A stretch of 64,000 bases of DNA from Teratosphaeria epicoccoides (lineage: Eukaryota > Ascomycota > Dothideomycetes > Mycosphaerellales > Teratosphaeriaceae): assembly GCA_021401465.1 (NCBI GenBank), contig JADDMT010000044.1:186001-250000 (forward strand), read 5' to 3'. A program made the translations under genes and the position numbers. Below the pieces are notes generated by a model. That model did not search any database. It was not told the DNA's origin and saw only the letters and a list, made by a program, of their open reading frames with translations. Positions 42,201-52,037 of the stretch are shown in pieces. The stretch's first letter is position 1. Each line of letters starts with the position of its first letter.

Positions 42201-42431
42201 GCAAGTGCGCTTGAAGGCGATTGGCAGAAGCGCAGGTGTTGGCGAGGCAAGAGCGACCCGCCGGCTCGACCTGACCTTTGAAAGGCGTTCTTCGGCTACT
42301 CGGGCTTCCGCCAGAATCCAGATGCGGCAGGCAGCCCCAAGTTCTCGGCCTTCGCCCCTTGACGCAGCCTGAGGCTCATTGGCGCTAGAAGGGCGAGTTC
42401 GCCTCGGAACCGAGAGTTGAGCCAACGACAC
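39230..42431 (-). CDS. Zn2Cys6 transcription factor (5' end not resolved)
   Basis: On the minus strand, the exon ending at 41719 is followed by a 358-nt intron (GTAAGC...CCTAG, 41718-41361) and the exon 41360-39230. Splicing joins TGCLTCRERHLKCDE to GLPHCNNCKKSNRTCKR, completing the six-cysteine binuclear zinc cluster. A basic NLS-like stretch (KRVKRV) precedes it. The first exon frame is open to 42431, but no ATG is in frame before the zinc cluster apart from one just ahead of it (VMPNADGEK). An upstream exon is therefore missing from this model. Exon 2 continues with RLNFIDTWAEQPPKLVTKFG and a fungal transcription-factor middle domain (LLPFHSLSEPMLLNAFLACG). It ends in a Gln/Pro-rich tail. 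Target genes are unknown; the adjacent divergent MFS gene is a candidate. Confidence 0.88.
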
Positions 42432-42745
42432 AGAGAAAACAAAGGAAAAAACACGTGCTTTTGACTCTAATCAATCGTGAGGATGGTATGATTTCATGAT
42501 TTCTGCCAATCCCACTGTCCGCATTTGTCATGGTCACTCGTTCACGCCAAGACCTTAGGTCGACACGACTAAGAATAACATATGCATGTGTTGGGATAAG
42601 GCAGTACTACTGAAACGGATGTATGATGATGGTGCCACATATATATGCGGCTTGTTGATCAATAATCGACTTTCACGCTGTGGGTTCCTCTGTCGACTCA
42701 CGAATTAGAACTAGTATCACCCGCCGTGTCGATTCATCGGCGCAT
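42432..42745. promoter_or_regulatory. Promoter region between Zn2Cys6 regulator and MFS gene
   Basis: About 310 bp upstream of a 16-bp repeat array. It may also hold the missing first exon of the regulator. No clear TATA box or palindromic CGG pair was seen. Confidence 0.4.
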
Positions 42746-42841
42746 TTTGTATTGTGACGACTTTGTATTGTGACGACTTTGTATTGTGACGACTTTGTAT
42801 TGTGACGACTTTGTATTGTGACGACTTTGTATTGTGACGAC
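42746..42841 (+). repeat. Six-copy 16-bp minisatellite with TGACG motif
   Basis: The unit TTTGTATTGTGACGAC occurs six times head to tail with no visible mismatch, ending 91 bp before the MFS ATG (42933). Each unit carries TGACG, the half-site of CRE/bZIP-type binding sequences. The array lies in the intergenic region shared with the Zn2Cys6 regulator. Confidence 0.92.
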
Positions 42842-42932
42842 CTTAGCAGAGGATATGATGCCTCATCTTTCGTCCCGTGAACTGGCAGACGTTGCGCCAT
42901 GAGATGTCACCCGGGAAAGCAGCCAAGCCATC

Positions 42933-44636
42933 ATGGCAGGGTACATAGGCGGTGACGGGGAGGTACAAAGTTGCTCGAGCCAAGACGCGCACCTGGCGCG
43001 GTACACGCCGGACTCCATTCGTGACGATGATGACCATGACCGCGAGGAGCGGGAGGAGGAGGAAGAAGCGTATGAGCTGAAAGAGTATGGGAAAGCCGTC
43101 CAGGGCGGTCAAGGGCGTCGCAAGCTGAAACACAAGCCTTCTCCAAATGTTGAAGACGGCGTCGAGGAAGACGATGGAGACGATACCGCGGATGAGCTCC
43201 AAACCCTCGCTGGGAGAGCTCGTCGCAGCCGAGCAGCAAGCATCCAGCCCTTCCAACCCTACACTCCTGTCGAAGAACGCGCCGTGCGCCGCAAGCTCGA
43301 CACCCACCTTGTCCTCTTCGTCGCGCTGCTCTACCTCATGTCCTTCCTCGATCGCTCCAACATCGGCAATGCCAAGATCGCCGGGTTGACGGAAGATCTG
43401 TCGCTTTCCGACGACCAGTATGAATGGCTGTTGACCATCTTCTACATCTCGTATGTGCTGTTCGAGTGGATGACATTATGCTACAAGATCTTCCCACCGC
43501 ACATCTACATAAGTGGCTGTGTATGCGCTTGGGGCGTGCTGGCCTCCCTACAGGCAGTCACGATCAGCTGGGTGGGTCTGCTGGTGCTGCGAGGTTTGCT
43601 TGGCATTAGTGAGGCGGCATTTGTCGGCATGCCGTTTTACCTGTCATTCTTCTTCCGAAAAGACGAGCTGGCCTTCAGGATAGGATTGTTTATTTCGGCT
43701 GCACCTCTGGCAACCAGCTTCGCGAGCTCGCTTGCCTGGGCCATAGTAAGCCTCGGCGATCGGACTGGCATTGCTAGCTGGAGACTGCTGTTCCTTATCG
43801 AAGGATTCCCAGCTTGCTTAGTGGCTATCTGGGCGTGGTCGTGGCTTCCAGATGAGCCCGCCACTGTGCGCTGGCTCACGTCTCGGGAGCGCAAGATTGC
43901 GACTCTGCGTATGCGGCAAGAGGCCAACACGGGAGATCTGTCGGCCAAGGGCAGTGCTGGCATCGCTGTCCTTCGTCACAAAGCAAAGTTCAACTGGGCC
44001 GAAGTGTTTAATACGCTGAGAGATCCCAAGGCATATTTGACGGCAGGCATGTTCTTCTGCTGCAACGTTGCCTTCAGCTCTATGCCCGTATTTCTCCCCA
44101 CCATCCTAAACTCGATGGACTTCTCGCAACTCGCGAGCCAAGGCATGGCCGCACCTCCATTCTTGTTCGCATTCATCGTTGTCCTCCTCACGACCTTCAT
44201 CTCTGATCGCGCCAAGAGCCGCAGCGTACCAATGATGTTCCATGGCATGCTCGCAGCGAGCGGCTACGTCGTGCTTGCGCTAGCAGGAGCTTTACGGCTG
44301 GGTCACTCCATCCGGTACCTTGCTGTCTTCCCCATCTGCGCCGGCTTCTTCTCGGCGGTCGCGGTCGTCATCACATGGACGGTCAACAATCAGTCGTCGG
44401 ATGAAGCGAAAGGCACTGGCATGGCGATGCTGAATGTCATTGGGCAGATGGGGCCTTTGGTCGGTACGAGGCTGTACCCTGACAGCGAGGGACCGTATTA
44501 CACGAAGGGCATGATTGTCTGTGCCGGAGCCATGGCATTGGAGGCTGTTCTTGCATTTGCACTCAGATTGGTATTGAGGAGGGAGAATTTGCTTAGGAGA
44601 GGTCGCGAGAGATCGCGTTTTCTGTACATAACATGA
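42933..44636 (+). CDS. MFS transporter of the Dal5/Tna1 anion-symporter family
   Basis: A single exon of 567 residues from ATG 42933. The first ~105 residues are cytoplasmic and unusually acidic (DDDDHDREEREEEEE), longer than in most relatives. About 12 membrane helices follow, opening with HLVLFVALLYLMSFLDRSNI. MFS/ACS motifs include the LDRSNIGNAK motif, RGLLGISEAAFVGMPFYLSF, and GIASWRLLFLIEGFPA with the central-loop DEPATVRWLTSRER. Relatives import allantoate, nicotinate, biotin precursors or similar organic anions. The substrate here cannot be fixed. Regulation through the adjacent TGACG repeat or the divergent Zn2Cys6 regulator is possible but inferred from position only. Confidence 0.9.
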   Translation: MAGYIGGDGEVQSCSSQDAHLARYTPDSIRDDDDHDREEREEEEEAYELKEYGKAVQGGQGRRKLKHKPSPNVEDGVEEDDGDDTADELQTLAGRARRSRAASIQPFQPYTPVEERAVRRKLDTHLVLFVALLYLMSFLDRSNIGNAKIAGLTEDLSLSDDQYEWLLTIFYISYVLFEWMTLCYKIFPPHIYISGCVCAWGVLASLQAVTISWVGLLVLRGLLGISEAAFVGMPFYLSFFFRKDELAFRIGLFISAAPLATSFASSLAWAIVSLGDRTGIASWRLLFLIEGFPACLVAIWAWSWLPDEPATVRWLTSRERKIATLRMRQEANTGDLSAKGSAGIAVLRHKAKFNWAEVFNTLRDPKAYLTAGMFFCCNVAFSSMPVFLPTILNSMDFSQLASQGMAAPPFLFAFIVVLLTTFISDRAKSRSVPMMFHGMLAASGYVVLALAGALRLGHSIRYLAVFPICAGFFSAVAVVITWTVNNQSSDEAKGTGMAMLNVIGQMGPLVGTRLYPDSEGPYYTKGMIVCAGAMALEAVLAFALRLVLRRENLLRRGRERSRFLYIT

Positions 44637-45217
44637 CGACAGGCTATAGGAGTGCACAGAATCAACCAATGTTTCCTCGCAGAGAATGGTTTCTTGCGCC
44701 TACTTCCCGTTTCTCTTGCACGTGGAGCCGCCCGATACATTGGCGAGGCAGTATGCGCACTACGCGTGATGTTGTTGAGAAACACGGCCTCATACGGCCG
44801 CAACCTCGCAACCGTCCACCTGCGTCCTCTTGATATGCATGAAAACCGCTCAGAGCTGACGCAAACCTCAAACCTCACATGCAGTCCGGACAGATCATGC
44901 CTGTCTACCAGATCTCAAGATCTTGAGGCGCATGACGCCTTTCCTGTTTAGTCATCTATCGCGAGCGCGCTCGTGCGAAAGCTCCAACGTGGAAATGCAC
45001 TGCGAGCAGATTGTCCTATTGTCAGGACGGGCGTGACGCACTGGAAGTACTCTTCTCACCACAAGCAGGCTGTAACGTGTGTATAAAGATGCTGCTGTGC
45101 GGGACAGGTTGTGTCGCCGTACCATATCACTCACGAACATCGTCCAACTAACAACCACATGAGCTCACATCGTCAACAGCTCTTATCAGTTGTATTTCAA
45201 ACATACTCAGCCCAAAC
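44637..45217. other. Intergenic, no supported gene
   Basis: About 580 bp. Short ORFs on both strands lack features. It contains the promoter of the small Cys-ended protein gene. Confidence 0.4.
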
Positions 45218-45772
45218 ATGTGCTGCTCCAGCCGTCGTCGTCGCATTCACACACCCGCCATCAATGCTGGAACTTGTGGCGACCCCAACCACAGACGCAT
45301 CTCACAGGACAGCTTGACCGACGGCGCGAACCACGAGATCAAACGCAGAGCGATGGAAAGCGTCCAGCCGCCTCGGTACGAGGACGTGGTGGCGCCAAAC
45401 CAAACGGCCGTACCTCTAGAGCCTGAGCAACCCGGTCTCGAGCTGGTGACTCCCCAGCAGGAAGGAACGCGGATGTGGGCGCCTGACTCCGCTCACATTG
45501 ATCCTCCGTCACATTCGTCTTCATCTTCCTCCTCGTCGGATGTGAAGAGCCTGAACGGACTCAGCGAGCTTGTCGACAATCTCCGCGCCATGCACGTCAG
45601 CGGATCCGACGTTGGTGTCACGGTGCTGGATCGCAAGCAGATTCGGAGACTGGCCAAGGAGAAGTACAAGGCGGAGAAGAGGGCGAGGAAGGCGACGTAT
45701 AAGGAGGAAAAAGCGGCAGCTAAGGCTGTGCGGAAGCTGGAGAAGAGGGCCAGGTGTGGTGACTGCTGCTGA
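45218..45772 (+). CDS. Small hypothetical protein with Cys at both ends
   Basis: A single exon of 184 residues. The N-terminus is MCCSSRRRR and the C-terminus ends KRARCGDCC. The middle is disordered (Pro/Glu/Ser, with a run of eight serines), followed by SLNGLSELVDNLRAMHVSG and a long, highly charged Lys/Arg/Glu/Ala helix. I do not recognise a family. Cysteines beside Met plus basic residues could allow palmitoylation and peripheral membrane binding. The Ser tract and basic helix might otherwise suit a nucleic-acid or membrane contact. Composition, codon use and clean start context support it as a real gene. Confidence 0.6.
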   Translation: MCCSSRRRRIHTPAINAGTCGDPNHRRISQDSLTDGANHEIKRRAMESVQPPRYEDVVAPNQTAVPLEPEQPGLELVTPQQEGTRMWAPDSAHIDPPSHSSSSSSSSDVKSLNGLSELVDNLRAMHVSGSDVGVTVLDRKQIRRLAKEKYKAEKRARKATYKEEKAAAKAVRKLEKRARCGDCC

Positions 45773-45963
45773 GTATTACCTGGGCAGGCGCAATGCAAGT
45801 ATGGGTGGCTTGTTTACCAAGAAGGTACATGATCCAGATCATACGGATCCTGCTTGTTTTAGGTTTGGCTTACATTTTCGACGTTGAAGCGACTGGCCTC
45901 TTGTATAAGCTTGTGGCGGAAGCCTAGAGTATTCGTAAATCAGAGATGGCTCTCGGTAGATTA

Positions 45964-46934
45964 TCAACCCTTCTTGTACATGCTCGTCGCAGAAGCCTTC
46001 CAGAAGTCAGCCTCGAAACAGAAGCCGCGGCATCGAGAACCCGACTCACCTGATGATTTGGAAACACCAGCATATCCGCAACAACGACATTTTCCGGCCT
46101 GCCCGCCGCAAACACCACAGTCTCCGCAATGTCCTCCGGCGTCAACGGTGTGCATCCTTTGTATACAGCATCGGCCTGCTCCTTGTCACCATAAAACCTC
46201 ACAAGCGAGAACTCCGTTTCGACCTGTCCTGGATCAATCTCAATGATCCGTATCCTTGTCGCGATCAGCTCGTGCCTGATGGCTTCAGTGAATGTCCTGA
46301 CTGCAGCTTTCGAAGCACAGTAGATAGATCCACCCGGGTAACCCACTCGGCCAGCGATCGAACCAATATTGATGATATCGCCCGCGCCCGCCTCGCCCCT
46401 CTTCTTGAAGATCTTCAAGCATTCTTGGGTCATGTAGATCAGGCCAGTTACATTAGTGTCAATCATGGTGTGGATGTCCTGCTCTTTAATGTCACCCGCC
46501 TTGTCCACCCCCTGCACCAAACCTGCATTGTTGACCAGGACGTCGATATCCTGGAAGTCTTTTGGCAGGTTGGAGACAAATGATCGCACTTGATCCGGCT
46601 TCGAGACATCCAGCTGAACTGGGAGAACCTTGACACCATCGCCGACTTCCTTGTTGATCTCTTGAGCGATTTGTTTAAGAGTATCTATGCGCCTGGCCGT
46701 GAGGATAAGCTTGAGGTTTTTGGGCGACGTGCGGGCGAACTCGATGGCGGTGCTCTTGCCGATGCCTGATGAGGCTCCCGTCACGACGATAGTCTTGCCT
46801 TCGAGACGCTTGCCCATGGCCGTCGCCATACTGCGCGTGGTGTGGTGGGTGAGGAGTGGATGAGCGAAATCGGGAGATCTACGTGTTAGAGCACAGAAGG
46901 TACGAAGGAAAGCGTTTGGTTGATGGAGAGGCAT
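45964..46934 (-). CDS. NADP-dependent serine/3-hydroxy acid dehydrogenase (YMR226C type)
   Basis: On the minus strand the exons are 46934-46050 and 45996-45964, giving 305 residues. The 53-nt intron (GTGAGT...TGGAAG) joins LVFPNHQ to ASATSMYKKG at the C-terminus, as in fungal homologues. Classical SDR motifs are present: TGASSGIG, NNAGLVQG, IGSIAGRVGYPGGSIYCASK with catalytic Ser, Tyr and Lys, and IDPGQVETEFS. The gene product oxidises L-serine, L-allo-threonine and 3-hydroxy acids in yeast relatives. The first ~38 residues (MPLHQPNAFLRTFCALTRRS...) are Arg-rich and lack acids, resembling a mitochondrial presequence. An internal start at MATAMGKRLEGK would yield the usual cytosolic form. Confidence 0.9.
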
Positions 46935-48310
46935 GTGTTGGTCATGGAGACCAGACGAGGACAGACAAGCCGATGACGGAGGTGCAGGTGCGTTTGCATT
47001 CGACTGTTGGACCCGACAGCAATTTGAGCTTCATCAGTCGTCAATCAACCGGTTGACTGGCCGACATGGCTGACTGCTGTGTGACAGGTCTGACTGCTGG
47101 CTGATACGTTGGCTGCTTTTGGTTGACTGATGCAATCACTATTGGACCAACAGTTCAAGGCATGAGAAGAAATCATTCGCCCAAATACGTGTACACATTC
47201 CAGAGACCGCGATGCACTCGGTACTCGCGCTGAATGTCGATGTGTGCCCATGGTTTGGCTGAGCAGTACTTGTACAAACCCTTTGCTGTCTGACATCCTA
47301 CGCGTACGTACCCTTGGCCAAATGCCGGAGCTGGCTTTCAGAGTACGGCGACAGATCTCCTCCAAGCGGCTACCATTTCACGCAATCTGAGGTTCAAAAG
47401 GAGTGTCGTGGTTCTGGCATTTAGGCACCATGCCGCGCGATGTACATGAGCGCATGATGTTCTTCAGCTTTTGGGAGCTGTCGAGAGGCGATAGCATAGC
47501 TGAGAACATATCTGTAATTAGCTTCCCGAAAAGTGGAGGGGCAAGACGTGCAATGCTTAGGTATATCATGCAGACGATGTCTTGCATTCAACATGCAAAC
47601 GGTCGACAGCTGAGAAACTCGAGAGACGAGACAGTGACCCGAGTGCTAGCCAACTCAGTCTTGCAAGAGGTCTTCTCCGTGGAACAGTAGCCCGTGCGAA
47701 GTTACACAACCCAGGATGATAACAGTGGGCAAGCCATTATTCGATGTACTGGTTGATTGTTCACAAAGTTAAGATGCTCGACCGTGGCTACCACCCAATC
47801 GTTTCAGGCAGGCACAGTCAGCAATCTCACAATATCGCTGGGATGTAACACTACGCCGTCAAAACACGACACATTCCATTGACTTGAGTCCTGCGTACAG
47901 GGCACGTCGAGAGATGAGTACTGAATGTTTGAGTGGACACTACTGCGCTAGCTCCTCGGCAGCGATGCGGCGGCCCTCGTTACTATTGTATCGTCAAGCG
48001 CTTCGGTACACACTGTCCCGAGTCACAGAAGTCCAGCTGCAGCAAACTATGCCATTCGAGCGTACGACGGAGAAGGCTGACGAGAGGAAGTCACTTCACA
48101 TCGGCAGCCAAGACATGGTCCGCCGCGCGCGTGCTTCGTGCCCGCAAATCCTTCTGGGTTCTCCACACTCTCCTCCGGGGAAATACTTTAGCAACGCGGG
48201 TTGCTGCGGCGTTGGCCCGTTTGAGCACGACTGCAGGAACGACCGACCATCATGCCAATCACTCGCGGGGCCGACCCTCCAGCAACTCCGTAGTCGGTAA
48301 GCATCATTAC
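46935..48310. other. Intergenic; TGACTG-rich stretch and 12-bp palindrome
   Basis: About 1.4 kb without a supported gene. At 47045-47056 lies the perfect palindrome TCAACCGGTTGA, followed to ~47130 by repeated TGACTG/GGCTGA elements. Short ORFs such as 47403-47690 and 47884-48300 show no domain and probably are not genes. Confidence 0.4.
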
Positions 48311-48700
48311 TTGGGAGTGCAGGGACGGGAGCTCTGCGGCAACGGGCACGGTGACTCTCGTGTCTCTTGCATTGACGCCTTTGTGAGTCAGCACCATGGA
48401 AAGATCATGCCCTCGGCTCGCGACAATGATGCTACGAGGTTGGCGCCAGAAAAAGGTGTCTCGCAGATGTACGGCTGGTAAAATTCATGCCAAGCCTCGT
48501 AGGAATCGCCCAGGATTGCAGGTTTGCGGTAATGGGTCCGTTGACTGTTTCTCTGCTTGCATCCATGGCTCCACGTAACACACCGAGGAACGATTATGTC
48601 CACAGCTCGCGACAATGATGCTGCGAGGCCAACGCCACAAAGAGGTGTCCTGCAGATGTTTGTCCGGTTATGTTCATGCCAAGCCTTGTAGGAATTGCTC
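48311..48700 (+). repeat. Diverged 189-bp tandem duplication upstream of the GH106-like gene
   Basis: Two head-to-tail copies, offset by 189 bp, cover about 48311-48511 and 48500-48700. For example, GCTCGCGACAATGATGCT and TTCATGCCAAGCC recur in each. In one gap-free 111-bp block the copies are about three-quarters identical, mostly differing by transitions. On the minus strand an ORF (48388-48705) runs through both and encodes two related ~36-residue units (SYKAWHEHNRTNICRTP and SYEAWHEFYQPYICETP). Whether this was ever coding is unknown. Confidence 0.75.
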
Positions 48701-48709
48701 AACATCTTC

Positions 48710-48717
48710 TATAAAAG
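48710..48717 (+). promoter_or_regulatory. TATA box of GH106-like gene
   Basis: TATAAAAG lies 70 bp before the ATG at 48780 and about 10 bp after the end of the 189-bp duplication. Position and sequence fit a fungal TATA element. Confidence 0.6.
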
Positions 48718-48779
48718 AGGTGAGTCTTGCGGCTTGGTATGCTGCCTCTCCAAGCTTCTTCCGGTCGGGATAGACAACC

Positions 48780-51700
48780 ATGCCTGTTCAAATCATTTCC
48801 GGGACGCACGTCTTACTTCTCGCTGGGATAGCTGCCGCATCGCCAGCTTTGATCTCGTCGCCAGAGTCCAACGGCGGCGGAAGAGCGAATATAGCTACTC
48901 CATCGTTGTATCAGTCCCCAAGGTTCCGCTGGTGGTGGCCCAATGGTTGGATCGATCCTGCTGTCGTGGAACAAGAGATCACTGCCATTATCGACGCGGG
49001 CTTTGGCGGTGGCGAAATCGGGGATGTGGAGGATAGCGTCACTGTCGACGTCGATCCCAACATATACGGTTGGGGAGAAGATCGATGGAACGATGGAGTT
49101 CTGAGCGCCTATGAAGGGGCGGATGCGTGAGTGAAGAACTATCCTGGGCGAGCTCTAAGCTGAGTCGATGCAGGCTTGGTGGACATGTCGATCTTACACT
49201 TGGACCACATTGGCCCACTGGTATCCCTGGATACACACCTGACTCACCCAGTACATCTAAAGAGCTCGTTCATGGACAAGTCTTCATCGATGCCGGCGCC
49301 ACGTATTCTGGCCCTCTGCCATTGCCTGTTGCAGCTCCGTCAGGGAACGAAACCGCAAACGTCCTATCGTTTGTCACACCCTTCCTTGTTGGGATACTCA
49401 CCGCCAGGACTACCACCGTCAACGCGAGTAGTACTGCAACCGTCAAAATTGACCCGTCGACCGTCAAGATTCTCAACGCTACCGTGCCAACGGGCGCCAA
49501 CGCTACAAATGCCACAGTGAGCTTCACCGCGCCGTCTGATGGCCCTTACGTCCTCGTCGCAGCCTACGGAAGAGGTACAGGACAGATTCCGAATATGTAC
49601 GATGGTGAGCGAAGAGCTGGAGCTTTTAATCTCTTGCTGCGTGGTGACTGATCCGTGCGACAGGAAATCCATCTGCACCAAAGCTTACAAGCCCATTCCC
49701 TCCTTACATCATCGACCATTTCAGTAAAGCTGGTGTCGAATCCGTGTCCGAGTATTGGGACGCGCATCTTCTAACACCGCAGCTCCGACCATTGCTGCAG
49801 AAGTAAGTATTCCCTCACTGCACTGGGAGCCAATCAATTAATGTGCCTGGTAGGAGTGAAGGATCCTTTTTCGAAGACTCGCTAGAGCTCAAGTACAAGC
49901 AATATTGGACGCCCGACTTCTTGTCAGAATTTTCTCAACGTCGGGGCTACGACTTGACCCCGTACATACTATATGTTCTCCAAGACACTAACACTTTCAC
50001 GGGCGATGCAACAACAGCTACGCAGGTCCAGAACGACTTTTACCAGACCGTGTCGGATCTGTATGCTGACTACCACGTCGGTGGCTACCTGAGCTTCGCG
50101 CATAGCGTGGGTCTGAAACTCCGGATTCAGCCGTATACCGCAACCTGGGACAGTGCATATATTGCCAGTCTACTCGACATTCCCGAGGGCGAATCACTAG
50201 GATTCCAAGGCGACGACGATGCTTTCCGCGTCCTGGCAACTGGGAGAGATGTTGGAGGCAAGACAACCATCCTTTCCGACGAGCTTGGCGCGTACATGGG
50301 CCTGGCTTATGGAGTCACCTGGAAGTTCCTGCTGGGGACTTTGAATCACGACGTTGCGCTTGGGGTCAGTCAAGCTGTGATCCATGGCTTCCCATATCGT
50401 GATTCACCGTCCAGCCTGTGGCCTGGCTTTGCACCCTTTACGCCCTTGGGCGGGAGCAGCAATGGCTTCGCGGACGCCTGGGGCCCTAGACAGCCTCAAT
50501 GGATGTTTGCAAAGAATGCCAGTACCTACATGGCGAATGCGCAGAGCCTCATGCAGGAGGGCGGACCGTCGATTGATATCGCAATCTTGAACCAGGACTG
50601 GGGCGTGACGGCTACTTGGGACGATGCTACACTCAATGGCGCTGGCTTTTCTTACCAATTTCCATCGCCGGGTCTGCTCCAGGCGTACAAGACTCGCGTG
50701 TCGGGCAAGCGGCTCGCAGCTGAGGGACCTGCTTACAAAGCGCTTGTCGTGTTCAACGAGACCACCATGGACATCTCCACGGCTCAACTTTTGCTGTCAT
50801 ATGCCAAAAGTGGCCTGCCAATCGTTTTGTCCTCGAATACTCCACCGACGACATTCACCAAGCCTTCTGATCGGACGAACGCGTCTGCCGAGTTAGCGTC
50901 ACTGTTCGAGCAGATCAGAGCCCAGCCTTCGACAGCCGTGGTCGACACTACGGCTGAGGTTCCCTCTGCTTTGACTCAGCTTGGAGTCAATCCATTGGCA
51001 AAATACAGCGAGTCGAACAACGACAGTGTCATCACCTACAGGCGAACGTACGGGAGCGGCTACATCTATTGGATTTACAACAACAATCAGCAAGACGCTG
51101 TCGCCGAAAGCATATCCTTGGAAGGGAATGGCTCGCCATATTCCATCGACCTTTGGACGGGCTCAGTTGATCCAATTGCATCCTTCAGCAGTGCTGGCGG
51201 GTATGTCACCCTCAACGTGAGCATCGTAGCCAATGCTTCGTCGGTGATTTAGTAGGTCGTCCTCTTGTCATACCATGGTAGCGAACTCTGGCTAATGCAA
51301 GCAGTGTCGGGACGTCAAATTCCTTTGGTGCGCCTGCGCTCAGCAAGCACCTGACCGGCACGGACTGCGATACCTACGTCTCGAGTGGGCAAATCCATCT
51401 CCTCACCAATGCAAGCTGCTCTGCTACAACCAGCACCGGTCAGACTGTCTCTGCTTCTGCCAAAGACCTGCCAGCCGACCAACAGCTTGATACCTGGACC
51501 TTGACTGTGCGAGACTGGTCGCCAGCTCAAGCGAACGAAAGCGCACTGAATTCCTCGCTTACAACGAAGACATGGCTTGCTCCGATCAACCTCACGACTC
51601 TTGTGCCTTGGCCTGATATCCAAGGCCTGGAAAGCGCCAGCGGGATTGGCACGTACCAAACCACCGTGGCCTTGGAGAAGACCGTCTCTAACACACGCGT

Positions 51701-52037
51701 GCTCCTCGACGTCTACGACGTGGAGGGCACTTATGGTGTCAGCATCAATGGACAATCCATTTCCGGCGTCAGTCAATTCATCAATAGTGCCGTCGACATC
51801 ACAGACTACCTCACGAGTGGCGATAATGGTGAGTCGACCCAAAGCAGTAAGCTGAGATCTGAAATGCTAGGCTGACTTTGAGTCATAGTGATCGAGATCA
51901 CGGTCGCAACCACGCTGTGGAACAAGTTGATCAAGGTCTGGCCTGCTGTGTATGGGAGCGACACACCGCAGAACGTTGGGCTTCTTGGTCCAGTGACTCT
52001 TCGCTATGTGCAGGATGTTCTAGTTCCATGGCAGTAG
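48780..52037 (+). CDS. Secreted GH106-like glycosidase (alpha-L-rhamnosidase family)
   Basis: Six exons: 48780-49126, 49174-49604, 49664-49802, 49854-51251, 51305-51828, 51889-52037; every junction keeps frame and the product has 995 residues. A signal peptide (MPVQIISGTHVLLLAGIAAA) is followed by the family start RFRWWWPNGWIDP...EITAIIDAGFGGGEIGDVE, then DLTLGPHWPTGIPGYTPDSP and FFEDSLELKYKQYWTPDFLS. Mid-protein come GGKTTILSDELGAYMGLAYG, ALGVSQAVIHGFPYRD and SYQFPSPGLL. The C-terminal part has a beta-sandwich-like galactose-binding fold (VLLDVYDVEGTYGVSINGQS) and ends GPVTLRYVQDVLVPWQ. NxS/T sites are frequent, as expected for a secreted enzyme. GH106 members are mostly alpha-L-rhamnosidases acting on plant polysaccharides; the exact substrate is not proven. 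Confidence 0.8.
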
